This document shows, piece after piece, positions 1-12,105 of a stretch of 64,000 nucleotides of DNA (its first letter is position 1; the number at the start of each line of letters is the position of its first letter). The notes under the pieces were generated by a model, which saw only the letters and a list, made by a program, of their open reading frames with translations, did not search any database and was not told where the DNA came from. The DNA comes from Schistocephalus solidus (Eukaryota > Platyhelminthes > Cestoda > Diphyllobothriidea > Diphyllobothriidae). Made by a program: the position numbers and the translations under genes. The DNA lies in NCBI GenBank assembly GCA_017591395.1, contig WEDG01005445.1:1-64000 (forward strand), given 5' to 3'.

Positions 1-657
1 TTACTGTTTAAACTACTAAACAGTCGTACATTTAACCCCTTATATCTCTGAGGCACCTCGACCACTCTCGGCGCACCAGTCATTGAGATGTATTTTTTTA
101 TTTCTTCCTTTGGCACGCACAGTTAGATACCGACAGTTTTTTTCGGTAAACGCTATATCAATCTGGAATAAGTTACCTAGAAGTATCAAAATTCAGCAAA
201 GCTATCCCTTGTTTACGCGAACTGTCACTAGTTTTCTACATTCAGGACACCTTCCAAAACTTTTGGGTGCTGACTCTGTTGAAGTTCTCTTCGGTTCTGA
301 TGGCGTTCATGGACTCTGAATCCGGAGCCGGTCTTCATGCTGAGGGCAATATTACTGGCTCTGCAGACCTCAATCGGCTTATTTCTCAGTCGACAGCGAA
401 CAGCCGCTCGCCGAAATACCTGTTGGTGCAGAATATCGGATCCGTAACACTGAATGGAGAGGTTCTTCACCGGGCACCTGTGTTAACGCGTCCCTGTCCA
501 GAACTTTAATTACTCAATAAGCTGTAGTTTTTTCTCCTGAAAACACCTGAAACAACGATCAGGAGTTTTTTTCCACTGTCAGCTTGACCCTCTACTGTAT
601 ATTTTTTGACCTTGCATGTAAACTGGCAATAAATAAATAAAATAAAATAAAATAAAT
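1..657 (+). mobile_element. Family B non-LTR retrotransposon, 3' end fragment
   Basis: Codons 83-319 read as the RT C-terminus (VNAISIWNKLPRSIKIQQ), near-identical to the minus-strand copy at 36,390-36,602. The 3' UTR follows, with the shared AGGAGTTTTTTTCCACTGTCAGC block, and ends in an AATAA-type microsatellite tail at about 628-657. The fragment is cut by the left window edge. Confidence 0.8.
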
Positions 658-1100
658 GTGTGGTGATGTCCTGCAACCATTCCGCATTGTGAAGGGATAG
701 GATTGTTGCCTGGAATTCTCGGACTTCTATGAATTTGCCGCCACGACCCATCTCCGAGGTCATCCATTGAAACTGCGCGTCTAGCATACGAGACTGGATG
801 TGGGCAAGTTCTTCTTCTCTGTCAGAGTGGTTAAACCATGGAATGCCCTCCCTGAATACGTTGTGTTGTCACCATCGCTGTAAAGCTTTAAAAGGAACCT
901 TGAAAGTTTTATGTTCCAAAACGAGCCTGAGCGATGAGGAATTTTTCTTAACCCTCGAGAGTCACGCACCACTGGTCATATTTTATGATCGCCTATTGTA
1001 CTTTTGCAACTTTCATGGTTTCTCTGTATACTGCACTAAATTTTACGTTACAAATAGGGTTCTCAAAGGCTCATTCTTATTTCCCTCAATAAATTGAATT
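658..1100 (+). mobile_element. Family A retrotransposon, 3' end fragment
   Basis: Translates in patches to the RT C-terminus (LRGHPLKLRV, FFSVRVVKPWNALP) and ends CCCTCAATAAATTGAATTG, the same 3' terminus as the long family A copy on the minus strand at 17,574. In-frame stops show decay. It starts immediately after the family B tail. Confidence 0.78.
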
Positions 1101-1469
1101 GAAAAGTTTTTCCACGATATTTTGCAGCGACTAAGAGAATAACTCCTTGATTTCTTTCAATAGAAGAAGCAGCTTAATGATCCATCGGTTAGCTCATTAT
1201 CGTTCTCTTAAGCATCACCGAAAATTTATTTTGCTTAAAAAATGAGTCTCTCGCGAGATAAGCGCAGGGAGTCTTTCGAGATCTGTTGCAAAATTCTTAC
1301 GTCTCTGTTCGTCCGCTGAGCCTCAAAGTCATTCCACCCTTACCCAATTGCAGAAATTACTTCATAAATGAGTATTTTGGTAAAGAAGAACTGTTAAATT
1401 CCTTCCTTGGCAAACATTTAACCTATCCCCTCATGGGTGACACAACGGTCTTATTTGACACCAAGTGTC
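1101..1469. other. Unassigned AT-rich stretch
   Basis: No recognisable gene or repeat. A short open frame from 1,286 (LPNCRNYFINEYFG) could be the beginning of the Penelope-like fragment that follows, but I cannot support that. Confidence 0.3.
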
Positions 1470-2050
1470 ATCAATTCCCCTGGCTAACATGCCATATGAA
1501 GTACTATCCAAGGTTGAACGTGCTGCGCTAAGGGAAATGAAGGCCGACGAAGACCTCGTGATAGTGCCTGCGGATAAGGTGCATTCCACGGTCGTTTTGG
1601 ACAGTACCATTTTTCTTCAAAAAGCCAAGGGTTAACTAGAGGACCACCAATCCTATGTCCCTTGTGCTAGCAACCCCCTAAAAACTCGCACACGCGAAAT
1701 CAGTGCGATGTTGCTCAGGGGTTATATTGATGGTTTACCGACGCATGTCGAGAGCCCACGACATGGCCATGGCCCGATGCTACATCTTTTAGCAGGGTTC
1801 GGTAATGGCATTGATTAGTGGAATGGAGGCTCCTCAGTTATGTTTAAAAGAGTGGGACGCATCCGTCTGCTGTTCGCAGAGAAAACTGCCTTCCACCGAG
1901 GTACTGAGTTAAGGGGCTGTCAAACATGGTCTCCATTTGCAGCACGTATCATCTTGGTGTGTGCTCACCATTGATACTGCAATTTCTATAACACGGCAGT
2001 TTGACCGTTGTAGTCCGAAGATGCCCACCATATGCTCCACATAATGGTTC
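1470..2050 (+). mobile_element. Penelope-like element, RT N-terminal region (decayed)
   Basis: Reading the plus strand across one stop gives ALREMKADEDLVIVPADK, then STVVLD, LEDHQSYVPC and NPLKTRTREISAMLL. This is the conserved region before the RT core of Penelope-like elements (LKADKDIVILPADKG). Stops and frame changes mean it is a relic. The GIY-YIG ends of the same class lie far away at 28.5-30.5 kb. Confidence 0.7.
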
Positions 2051-2089
2051 TGCAGGTACGATGACTAGCGCGAGTATTCGTTTTAAGTT

Positions 2090-2780
2090 AAATTGACTTG
2101 CGATTTAGCTACTGCTCTCTCTCCTCCCTCACCGGAGCTCAAAGTCATGACAGAATAAAGAAAACCAGAGGTGGGAGAGGGTGCAGGTGGCAGGCGCAGT
2201 CGGAGCTGCCCCTGGACGTGCCAGCACACCTGGCTTGGATCCCACGGAGTGCGAGTGTCATAAGGCCTACATTAAGAATGAACCATTGCAGCCTGATTCT
2301 CATTTCGTCAGTCAGGCATTCCACACAAAACACACACTGGGCTGACCACGGGGTCCAAATTATCCCGTCCGTTGGCAACCTTCTGAGCCACGGCTTTTAG
2401 CACACCGTGATATTTGCAAGTGCGTCAGATTTTTAATAGTGAGGAACATGCGCAGAGCCGTTAACCACACTCTCTCCCCCACACATACAATCAGATAACC
2501 GTCCGAGCCAGTCACTTGTCTTATGCAGAAGTGGGCGCAGCTGCTGGTGACATCGTCTACGTGTACTACGTACAAGACCTGGCTTCCTTAACACAAAACC
2601 AGGATTTCGCACAACAGGGCGTTGAAAGACCCCCAGCTCATCTGTGTGAGATAGCCAGAGGTCATGTTAAGAAGGAGGCAGCGCAGCCTGACTCTCAGAC
2701 CACCAGTAAGCCACTCCACACAACACACATTGGTCCTCGTGTAACTGTCAGCTGGAAACCTTCAAACCCACGGCGCTGAT
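2090..2780 (-). repeat. Repeat E, long copy
   Basis: A GC-rich block repeated, in the opposite orientation, at 13,530-14,995. Shared landmarks include CCGTCCGAGCCAGTCACTTG, the GTGTACTACGTAC palindrome region, and two copies of the module around CAGCCTGACTCTCAGACCACC. It also shares sequence with 11,218-11,731. No convincing protein is encoded; the open frames on both strands are composition effects. Confidence 0.8.
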
Positions 2781-3419
2781 CGCCTCGTAATTTTCTCAGA
2801 TCAGGTCAGATAACACATGCAGCAGAGGAGCTACATGGAGAAGGAGTCGAGGATCATACTTGCCTCTCATACAGTTACGCAGTCACCTGGATAATCACCA
2901 AAGTGCGGCAGATGTAGCCAGACACTCCCTTCCTGGTTGCAGAGTCAGCAGAGTGATTTCAAGGCAGAAATATCCGCCCAGATCATCCTCGGTCCGTTGC
3001 GGTTTAAGCCAAGAGAGAACGTTCTTAGACCGCATGGACTATGTCCGCCTGGTTCGGCTGATGCAAACGCTCACGGTGATACCATAGTGTAATGATAGTT
3101 AAGCTAGGAAGACCTCGGGGAACTCCAAATGGGAAATATGGGAGAGTGCAAGCCTGCGAATGAAACTAATAAACATAAATAAATGTTACTCAAATATAGG
3201 TAGTAGTAATATAAAAACGTTATTACTGACTTCGCCCATGGAGCTGTCAGTTCGAGTTGTAGCTCACACATTTATATCGATCTAACTTTCGCTCGGGAGT
3301 TTCTCTTCTCCATGAACGTCACTGATGACTGAAATTTAGTTAAGGAGCGGTTGTTGAATCTAATAGAATGTCACTGCCGTCATCAAAACTTAATTCACTG
3401 TTGCTTACCAATTGTCTCA
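2781..3419. other. Unassigned; possible retroposon tail
   Basis: No gene recognised. A run near 3,155-3,185 (AATAAACATAAATAAATG) resembles a retrotransposon 3' tail, but no upstream RT could be read in phase. Confidence 0.3.
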
Positions 3420-4577
3420 TCGAAAAAGGCTAGCGCCGTTCGTACCTATCATAATTTTGACCTCGCAGATATGAGCTTAATTAACAACTTTTTGGACTCA
3501 TTGGATTGACAGCATCTCTCCTACATGAACGATGCAGCAAGTCTTTCTGACTTAATGTCAGTCGTTTCAAATAACATCCTGGAATTTGTGCCAATGAACA
3601 TTTTCAAGCCCTATTCTTCGGAATCAACCGTCCCCCACTTTCTTTTGCCAAGGCTAAGAAATTGAGGAAGCAATTAAAAAATCAATATACTAGTTCGTTA
3701 TCTGTACATCTAAGGATTGCAGAGATTTTTGAATTAGCCTCTAAGATTCGGCTTGCACGGGACAGACAGAGGGAATCATGCGCACTCAGCAAGCCAAACT
3801 CTGCAAAATCTGTTGCTCAACTGTTCTGCCGTCGATCCTGCTCTAAACGAGGTTATGAAATTCCTCCATTACTTAATGACACTAAGAAATTCGTTCTCGA
3901 AGACTCTGAGAAGGCAGAATTGTTTAGTGCATTCTTCGCAAATCACCTTACGATGGAAGCTGAACCGGTTCCGACGTTTCAGGCATCCTCATTTAAAGTT
4001 ATCAGTACCATTGATTTCTCCATAGAACTAATTCGTAAGCAAATAATGCGTCTGAAAAACTCGCACTCTTCGGGACTGACGGTATTCCAAACTCAGTTAT
4101 TAAGAAAGTGCCGAGCTTTCCCCGATTGCTTAGCCATGTATTCTCAGTTTATCTTTTAAACGGATTCTTTCCTGACTCATGGAAGACATCTATTATTCTT
4201 CCTGTCTTCAAGTCGGGATCTCGTTTAGACGTAAACAATTATCGAGGTGTTCACAAAACCCCGGCTCTAGCAAAACTTCTTGAAAAAATTATTTTTAACC
4301 AAATTCTCGACTTTTGCTTAGAAAATAAGCTCTTAAGCGACTCACAATATGGTTTTCTACCTGGGAGATCATGCGAAGTGTGTCATTTAGCTTTTCTTAA
4401 CCTCATCACTGCCCTTCGTAATGAGCAGCAGTCAGTGGTTGTGATCTACTTTGACCCGAGCAAAGCCATTGACAAGGTACCGCACAGACGTCTTCTGGTG
4501 AAACTGGAAGCCCTCGGAATCTGGCCTCCTCTCCTTGACTTCATTGGTTTCTACTTGTCTAACCGCAGCCAGAAGGT
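3420..4577 (+). mobile_element. Family C non-LTR retrotransposon, EEP end and RT fingers
   Basis: Patches in three frames read as the linker after the endonuclease (FDLADMSLINNFLDS, LSDLMSVVSNNILEFVP) and then the RT (GFFPDSWKTSIILPVFKSGS, LLSDSQYGFLPGRSC, VVVIYFDPSKAIDKVPH, LLDFIGFYLSNRSQKV). Frameshifts and stops break it. It ends abruptly at 4,577, where a minus-strand family A fragment begins, so the RT palm with the catalytic FADD is missing. Confidence 0.75.
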
Positions 4578-6050
4578 CATCGAAATCCAAAAAGGCTCGT
4601 CTGATGGCATGCAACACCGCAATTGCGCTCTTCACCACTTTCGAGCAGTGAGACGGTGGTTTTAAGGTGGTGGTCGTCAGCATACCAAGGTCCTTTTGGA
4701 TTTCCACGTCTTTTAAGGCTTCACCGTTGAGAAAGTAACTTATAATTTCGGCAGATCCAGATGGGTTGCCTAAGCGAATTATTGTACACTTATCGACGTT
4801 GAACCGCAAGAGCCAATGATTCGACCACTCCTCCAACCGAGTTAGGTTGATCTGCAGTTTATCTTCGTCAGCAGGGCCCTGGATTACATTCCAGATTTTA
4901 ATGTCATCAGCAAACATTGCTGCTTCACAGTCGAGATTCCTGACACAATCGTTCACGTTTATTAAACAGTATTGGCCCTTGTACTGAACCCTGAGGAACC
5001 CCACTCTCGACCGTAGCTGAACTTGACCTCTCTTGGCCGATGCACACAACCTGGCGCCGACCCACGAGGAAGTTTTCGATCCACTTGAGGAGGTTACCTC
5101 TGACTCCAATTCGTTCTAGCTTGTACAGCAGTCTCTCGTGTGGCACAGTATCGAAGGCCTTTTGAAAGTCAATGAAGGCAATGTGAACCGCGTGTCTATC
5201 TTCCAGTGCTTGGATCCACCTCTGGAGCGAATACAGCAAATTCGTTGTGCATGATCTTCCTTTTCTGAACCCATGTTGACAGCTTGATAACAAATTATGA
5301 GTCTCTAGGAATTTCACCAATTCGCTCTTGATGATACTTTCCATAATCTTGCCAAGGATGCATGTCAAGCTTATGGGCCTGTAGTTTGTCACTGACGCCC
5401 GGCTACCGCTTTTGTACAAGGGAGTTATATGTGCCAGCTTCCAATCGAAAGGAAGTGTTCCGGAGTCAAATGACTTTTGAAAGTGCACTGGCAGAGGTGC
5501 GGAAAGTTCATTGGCGAGTTCTTTCAGAAGCTTGGGTGGAAGCTCGTCTGATCCTGGGGATTTCGACTCTTAGTTCTTTTAATTCCTTTTGGATCAGAAA
5601 TTCTGAGAAAATTATGTGGCTAATGCTTGCAGTCGGTGGGTTATCCACTGAGGGACGAAGGAAACTAGCCATGTTTGTGAAGACTGAGCGGCAGAACTGT
5701 GAAAATTACTCGGCTTTTTCCTGTTTTCAGAAATTTCGAGGCCCATGGCAGTCTTAATCAGCGGTATTTGATGCCTATTCCTTGTACATCTACGGAGATA
5801 ACTGTAGACTAACTTTGGATTCTGCGTTGTCTTTTGCAGCAAAGTCTTCTCAAATTCCCTTCGCGTTTTAAGAATAAGGCTTCTCATTTTGTTTCTCTGT
5901 GTTTTATACTTATTAAAATAGGCGACTTGATTAGACTCGCAATATTTTCTCCACAACTTGTGCTTTCTGTTTATTTCCCTTTTGTAGTTGCTGTCTAGCC
6001 ACCCAGGACTTAAAAAACTCCTCATTTCGCACACTGCTATTTTAGCCTGA
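4578..6050 (-). mobile_element. Family A retrotransposon, internal fragment
   Basis: Minus-strand RT with KSGSRASVTNYRPISLTC, CQHGFRKGRSC, HIAFIDFQKAFDTVPHERLL, SGVPQGS and FADDIKIW, then WSNHWLLRFNVDKC. It is close to 18,235-19,690 of the long copy. Frameshifts split it, including one between GPILF and the FADD block. Its 3' 650 bp are absent here; a separate A 3' end is at 6,960-7,580. Confidence 0.85.
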
Positions 6051-6059
6051 AACCATACC

Positions 6060-6690
6060 AAAGCTGTATTGGTTACGGAAAAGAAGAGTGTTTTTAAGGT
6101 TTTTTCTGTGTTCTTAGGATATTCACAGCGCCCAAGAGGTGCTTTATTAAGATGCCGTTTAAATAGATGACTATCATTGACTTCTGTTCATTACGAAGGG
6201 AAGTGCTAAGTTTAAGAAAGACCAAGGGACAAGTTACACACGATCTTTCAGGTAAAATTTTATTTTGATTTGAGCTTAAATGCTCATTGACCAGACAGGA
6301 TTTTATAATTCTATTCAAAAGTATATTTAAATGAAGCTTTGTTTAAGATGGAGTTTGTGCCCGTCCAAATATTTGCTTACAACAGATCAAGATCTAAACT
6401 TGAAAACTGGAAGGAAAATTGAGGCTTTCCATGTTTCCAGAAAAATCCGCTTAAAATATAAACTGAGAGTAAATGATCAATCAACCTGGGAACAACCGAT
6501 GCTTGTTTGATAATTGATTTGGGAATACCGTCCGTTCCCGAGCAATGTGAGTTTTTGAACGACGTCTATGTTTCTGATTCGGAGTCAGAATGTGTTTTGC
6601 AAAGAGTGCACTGAAAAATTCCACCTTGTCAATTTTATCGATCAGGAAGATTTTTTTGTCATTTAGAAAAGGGGATTTCGAGACCACTGC
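6060..6690 (-). mobile_element. Family C retrotransposon fragment
   Basis: Minus strand reads NEHLSSNQNKILPERSC and LRNEQKSMIVIYL, then upstream SPFLNDKKIFLIDKIDKVEF, FSALFAKH. These match the 3,420-4,577 copy (LLNDTKKFVLEDSEKAELF, SAFFANH). Heavily decayed. Confidence 0.65.
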
Positions 6691-6890
6691 CCCCTTTACA
6701 GTGTGATCTATCCCGATGCAGACGATGAAGTTACCATGAACAACCAGTTTGTTCGCCTTTGGCATAATTGACAAGAGAGCGTTCAGGTCCTCATGTAAAT
6801 TTTTCTTTGCGTCGTCAGAACTCGTCATTGTGGGTAAGGGTTTGTGTAGGCATCGATGATGGGGGCGAATTTTAGTTCCAGAAAAGGCAG
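6691..6890 (-). mobile_element. Family F retrotransposon, endonuclease scrap
   Basis: Minus strand reads KFAPIIDAYT, then MTSSDDAKKNLHEDLNALL and ANKLVVHGNFIVCIGIDHT. This is the apurinic-like endonuclease segment (normally LVVLGDFNARVGTDH) of the flatworm non-LTR family whose C-terminus carries C2H2 fingers. The catalytic GDFNAR is altered to GNFIVC. It fuses directly to family C sequence near 6,690. Confidence 0.6.
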
Positions 6891-6959
6891 GCTTATGGTC
6901 CTCATTCGGTTGTTTTATACTTAACGTCAGACAGGGCAGTCATTGCACGATGTCACTTT

Positions 6960-7580
6960 TCATGGCAATTTAATTTATTGAGGGAAATAGGCATGGGACT
7001 TTGAGAAACTTATTTGCACCGTGAAATTAAGTGTGGTTTACAGAAAAACCATTTTGGCAACAAAAGCTCAAAGGCGATCAAGTTGTGCGTGAGTCTCAAG
7101 GGTTTAAGTTAAATTTTACTTCGCTCCAGCTCATTTTGGAACATAAAACTGTCAAGTTTCCTTTTAACGCTTTCCAGCGATGGTAACAGCACAACCTATA
7201 CAGGGAGGACATTCCATGGTTTGACCACTCTGACAGAGAAGGAGAGCTTGCGCACATCCAGTTTTGCCTGCTGGACGCGCAGTTTCAATGGGTGACCTCG
7301 GAGATGGATCGGGGAATCAAAGTAAAAAAAGTCCAAGAAATCCAGGCAGCAGTTCAATCCCTTCGCAATGCAGAATTTCTGCAGGAGATGCCCACGCATT
7401 TGCCTATAACTCAAAGGGAACATATTAAGATTCGTTAGGCAGGTTGGATATGGCAAGGAGCTTTGGCTCCTAACCATTTTGTTGGCTCTCCTTTATATTC
7501 GTTTGAAACAGTTCTGATCTTGAACTGTACAGGGTCTCCAGGCTTGTACGGCACATACCAAATGTTGCCTAAAGAATGTT
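6960..7580 (-). mobile_element. Family A retrotransposon, 3' end
   Basis: Matches 17,580-18,190: RT C-terminus (LRGHPLKLRVQQAKLDVRK, FSVRVVKPWN) and the terminal CCTCAATAAATTAAATT. The break at its 5' side (about 7,565) falls where the 18,195 region would continue. Confidence 0.8.
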
Positions 7581-7745
7581 ATGTATAAATAACTTAATGT
7601 TATATTCAAGGCCCAGAGGGCCCCATCATTACAAACTTCTTATTGCGGTGTACATAAATGCAAAATTGATAATTTCTGCACTATTTGAACAGCCATATGA
7701 ACAGAAGAAATGAAAACCAAGGTCATCGTGTGCAAAGGAACCACG
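7581..7745 (-). mobile_element. Short 3' end of another retroposon
   Basis: On the minus strand GTTTGTAATGATGGGGCCCTCTGGGCCTT is followed by AT-rich sequence; the same block occurs on the plus strand at about 31,287-31,320 before a TTA microsatellite. It behaves as a conserved 3' terminus, family not assigned. Confidence 0.45.
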
Positions 7746-8879
7746 TATCTTTTGGTTCTCCGATTTGGACAGTTTGAAAATCGTTAACACTTCGCTTGTT
7801 CTGATTCTGGCATTAAAACTGTCACCGCACGAACGTAATTGCTCTTTGGAATTTTCTGGAAATTTTCTTGTGCCGAATTACCTAACAAAACGACATCAAA
7901 TTGGAATTTGTTTATCACCTTCGTCGACTTGATAAAAACAGCCTCTACACCAATAAGTTCTGTCAACCGCTCAGTGAACCAAAAGTGCAAAAACCCCTTG
8001 AAGATCTGAAGTTTTTATTTGATTTTATTTATTTATTGCCAGTTTACAGGCAATTTACAGTTTATTTACAGTTTATTGCCAGTTATCCAGGACCTTTGAC
8101 CTCTACAAACGGCTGAGTCGTTCCTGAATATTCTTCCTATCATTTATTGTTTTTTTAAAAGTGGTTTTGAACGAATAGGCGCATTTATTGCTCATATTGT
8201 TTCAAAAGTGGCGTCGTTGGACCTCCGTTTGAAATTCGCTCGTCTCCAAGTTTTGATTTTTGGCCAATAATCTCTTCCCAAAGTCAGGAGTAAATGAAAT
8301 AAGTTGTCATTGGATCACATATTGTCTGTTTATCAGGATCAGCCTATAATTGTTTATAGACATTGTGATATTCAGGCACACGAAAATTGATATCGGAATC
8401 TTGAATAATAAGCTAACTCAGCTTCATTTGGATCCTGCCTCATACAGGCTTCAGAAAACAGTCTCTCGCCAGGAAAGATGTCTTCATCAGAAAGGAACGG
8501 AGAACCACTGGCAAACTCACTTCAAATGCTGTATTATTCTTTGCTTCGTATAAACATTCGATAGTTAATTCGGTTCGGAAAAAGAACTTCTTTTTTGCTC
8601 AGTAAACTATTCGCTTGATAATTTAAGCTGCTCGTTAAAACTTAATGCATCCTCGTAGAGATCTTGCTGGCGTGGGAAACTTAAATGTTCACGACCCGAC
8701 CACGCGAGAAAATTATTCACCACTTCGGCAATGACTCGAAATACCAACCTCTCGATTAGCTACCGATGCTCTTGACCGCTCGGCAACGCCCGGGAAGCCG
8801 GTAGACAAAAAAATAGTATGCACTACAAAAATAATGATCTCTCTATCTTTGGAAACGTTTTCGATTTCATGTGACAAAA

Positions 8880-10277
8880 CTTACCAGAAATTGTTAAGTC
8901 ACTCTCAGCAGACCGAGAAGAACCAGAAAGTATCAATATTGAAGAAAGCAGTGCACTACTGAACATTACCAAATCTAAGCTAAACAGTGAAGGGCTGGCA
9001 CACAGTGATGGATGCCGAGGACTCACAACCAGAGTTTTGAGCTTAGAAGGAGACCTCGATCTCCTATCGGAAATAATATCAGTTCTCATAAAACATAGCA
9101 AAATTAACTCGCCGAAACACGATGCAAATGAGCTGAAAAACATCAGCAAGCTAGACCATAATCATCGAAAGGAAACGGTGGAAGTCAATAGGCACAACAT
9201 TAAGCGAAACAAAAAGAGAAAAAGAACGAAGTCATTAGAACAAACCTCTGAGTCAGTTGAAATACAGATGACCAGAAAGAAAATAAGCGAGGAGGAAATT
9301 ATGTCTTGCGTCTCCCCAGGTTCGGGAAATCTGGTTCACATAGAATCCGACTACAAAAAAGTAAATCAGCGATCAACGGTCTCTGAAAAGTCGAAAAACA
9401 GTAATCGTAAGGCATATTTAATGCCACGGACGAGTGACAGCAGCATGCTCCTTAAATGTCCATCGAACTAAAATGAAGCAGGGCATGGTAGCCAGCAAAG
9501 TAATGGCGGAAAAATGGCCTGCGTCTTATCGACAGACCTGGATGCTACAAACCACAATTCAGGTTTCCCAGGTGCTATTCGAGCAAACGCATTGTCAAAA
9601 GACATCACGCTGTTTGAACGGTCCATAGAGATGTCTGCAAATGAACCAACAGGCTCACCGATGAAGACCGATTTTAACACAATATTAAAGACTGTAACAA
9701 AGGGCATGATTCAACCTTCAATCACTAAAAGAAAGCAGGATGCAGAAACGAGTATTTTCCCTGACAGGTCATTTTGTCTGGTAGTTCAGGGAGTCTCAGA
9801 GGCTACTGGGGAAACGCCAAAAGAAAGGGTAAAACAGGATCTGCTGACATTCCAAAATTTATTGAATGATACGCAAGAAACTGGTGTGACAGTCGACATA
9901 AAATAGATCTTTCGATTGGGGCCTCTCATTACAAATGAAACGCACGAGGTTCGACCAAGACCATTAAAAGTCGTTTAAGGGGGTAAACAGCAGGTAGATC
10001 TATTGCTCTCTCGAAAGTCCCAACTACGAAAGAATCATCGTGGAGTTTTTTTTCAGCCGGATTACTCTCATACCGATCGGATGAAAATGAGGGCACTGGT
10101 AGCAGAATTGAAAAGACGTCAATACGAGGGGGAACAAAACTTGAAAATTGTAGACAACAAAATAGTCAAAATGGTGCGCTCGTTTTTATGGGAACATCCG
10201 GTGAAATTGACGGCAACCACGCCGGTCAAAGCCCTACCAAATGCCTATAGATTTGAACCCAGACAGGAGACTGGATA
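8880..10277 (+). pseudogene. Family D ORF1 (coiled-coil/RNA-binding protein), broken
   Basis: Three frames joined by shifts: an acidic heptad-like region (TTRVLSLEGDLDLLSEIIS), a Lys-rich stretch (KRNKKRKRTKSLEQ), then SFCLVVQGVSEATGETPKER and a C-terminal block with FFQPDYSHTDRMKMRALVAEL. The last block is shared with family A and A2 ORF1. Stops at 9,471 and 9,904 show decay. Retrotransposon ORF1 proteins package the element RNA; that role is inferred here. Confidence 0.65.
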
Positions 10278-10359
10278 AATCTTGTGAAATATCCAGCAAA
10301 AATCTCCATGTGGAAGAATGAACTAAAAATCTCCAGAAATCGAGGCAAGGAAACAAGAT

Positions 10360-11217
10360 TAAAATGATGTACACAAATGTGCAGAGTCTATTGAACAAAA
10401 TGGATGAAATTAAACTGGTCGTGGACCATTTACAACCTGACTTCATAGCTCTAACTGAAACATGGTTAAATGAACAAATCGCAGACACAGAAGTCTGAAT
10501 AGACGGTTTTCAGCTTATCCGCATGGATAGAAACGGACGTAGGGGTGGTGGAATAACAATGTATATACGAGAAGGCATTGACTTCATTCCGGATGGGCCC
10601 TCGCCAAATAGGATCTTGTCTTGCGAAATAATTTGTTGTAAACTTAAAGTCCCAAACCAACCTGACCTCCATATTGCTGTGGTATATCGATCCCCAGGAC
10701 AGTGAACGGACACGGACGAAGCACTCATCACAGAGGTAAAGCAAATCTGCCGTAGCAAAAATTTATTAATACTTGGAGATTTCAACGCTCCCGATATCGA
10801 TTGGGTGTCAATGTACTGCTCGCGATCGGAAAATTAATTCGAACAGAAATTACTTCAGTTGGTAAATGAAGAGTTTCTTACCCAACATGTCACAATGGAG
10901 ACGCGGTTCCGAAATGGGCAGCAATCAAGCTGTTTGGATCTAATCATAAGTAGAGACGACAATTGCATCCTTGCATTAAGTTCTTACGTGCCGCTTGGAC
11001 GAAGTGATCATTGTGTTCTTGCTTGCGAGTACAGTCATTTTTCTGTACCCAAACGTCGTGCAGTTAGGCAGAGAAATGTATGGAAAGGGGATTATCCCAA
11101 AATGAAAGAATTACTGAATGGGATAGACTGGAGCCCTGCACATGTACCTGACCCTAATTCTGCCTGGTTCTTCATTAGTAAATCAATTCACCAATTGCTA
11201 GATAAATTCTGCCCACT
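10360..11217 (+). pseudogene. Family D ORF2 endonuclease domain, broken
   Basis: Exonuclease/endonuclease/phosphatase motifs in order: NVQSLLNKMDEI, LTETWLNEQ (catalytic Glu), MDRNGRRGGGI, VVYRSPGQ, LGDFNAPDIDW (catalytic Asp/Asn), LDLIISRD, GRSDHCV (catalytic Asp-His). Stops occur after DTEV, after SPGQ and after SEN. The intact counterpart is at 22,977-23,841. Confidence 0.8.
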
Positions 11218-11731
11218 GTCCGAGCCGGTCAGTTGTCTGATGCGGAAGCGGGCGCAGCTGCTGGTGACCTCGTCTACGTGTACTACGTACACGACCTGGC
11301 CCCCCAAACACAAGCACCAGGATTTCACACAACAGGGGGTTGAATGGCTTACATCTCACATGTGTGAGATAGCCAGAGGTCACGTTAAGAAGGAGCCATC
11401 GCAGCCTGACTCTCAGACCACCAGTCAGCCACTCCACACAACACACATTGGACTAACTGCGAGGTCTGAGTGTAATTGTCAGTTGGCAACCTTCCAACCG
11501 CGGCACACAACGTTACCGCACTCTCTTCATCTCCCCCAACTGAGCCCGGTCTCATGACACAATCAAGAAGACCGGAGATGGGAGAGGGCACAGGTGGCTG
11601 GCGCGGCCGGAGCCGCCCCTGGGCGTGCCACCACACCTGGCTCGGATCCCACAGAGTGGGGGTGCCATAAAGACCACATTAAGAAGGAGTCATTGCAGCC
11701 TGACTCTCAGTCCGCCAGTCAGCCAGTCGCT
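11218..11731 (-). repeat. Repeat E, inverted copy left of the zinc-finger module
   Basis: Reverse complement of about 13,970-14,475, with high identity by eye. It begins GTCCGAGCCGGTCAGTTGTC and runs to CAGTCCGCCAGTCAGCCAG. It interrupts or truncates family D copy 1 at 11,217. Together with the plus-strand array it forms a large inverted repeat around 11.7-13.9 kb. Confidence 0.85.
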
Positions 11732-12105
11732 CCTTTCGGAAGTAGCGAAAATTCCTCTGGTTTACCGGGTCCAGAAGTCGTGATATGTTTAAGTTGACCT
11801 TTATGTAAGCTTGAAGAAGCTATAAATGAATACGAATTTTGCTTTGTAGTAGGTTTATTATGAACAGGAGCTTTTTAGCAGTTGGGCAGAATAAAGATTT
11901 TTTTAAGTTATCTATTTCTTGTCTTAGATTCCTTATTTCCTGCTCCATCACTGAGAATTTCTGCTAGAGGCTGAAACACCCCATACATGTTTCGTCTTCG
12001 TAAGCTACATTATTTAAGCTTACTGAACTTTTACCCCGTTTAGCGGGAGGTGAACAAATAGCAGAATAACGATAGTTTCAATTGTTTTCTGCTTGTCCAT
12101 TAACT
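11732..12105 (-). mobile_element. Family A/A2-like ORF1 N-terminal fragment
   Basis: On the minus strand, NNVAYEDETCMGCF followed by a coiled coil (VMEQEIRNLRQEIDNLKKS). Family A ORF1 at 21,602-21,922 has KSVGYEDESCVGCSY and VEKLENELADLRKLLQDN at the same spacing. Stops show it is a relic. Confidence 0.65.

Larger units (their letters stand above)
7750..11217 (+). mobile_element. Family D non-LTR retrotransposon, 5' two thirds (copy 1)
   Basis: Contains a leader of about 1.1 kb (7,750-8,880), ORF1 and the endonuclease half of ORF2. It is near-identical over the leader and ORF1 to 15,450-17,573. It stops at 11,217 in the linker before the RT, where inverted repeat E begins. The leader is also homologous to the 5' leader of family A (22,000-22,385, minus). 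Confidence 0.85.

Noticed and set aside
8823..9149. Minus-strand Ser/Leu-rich frame (and its twin at 16,451-16,729)
   Set aside because: Antisense shadow of family D ORF1; repeated only because the element is duplicated.
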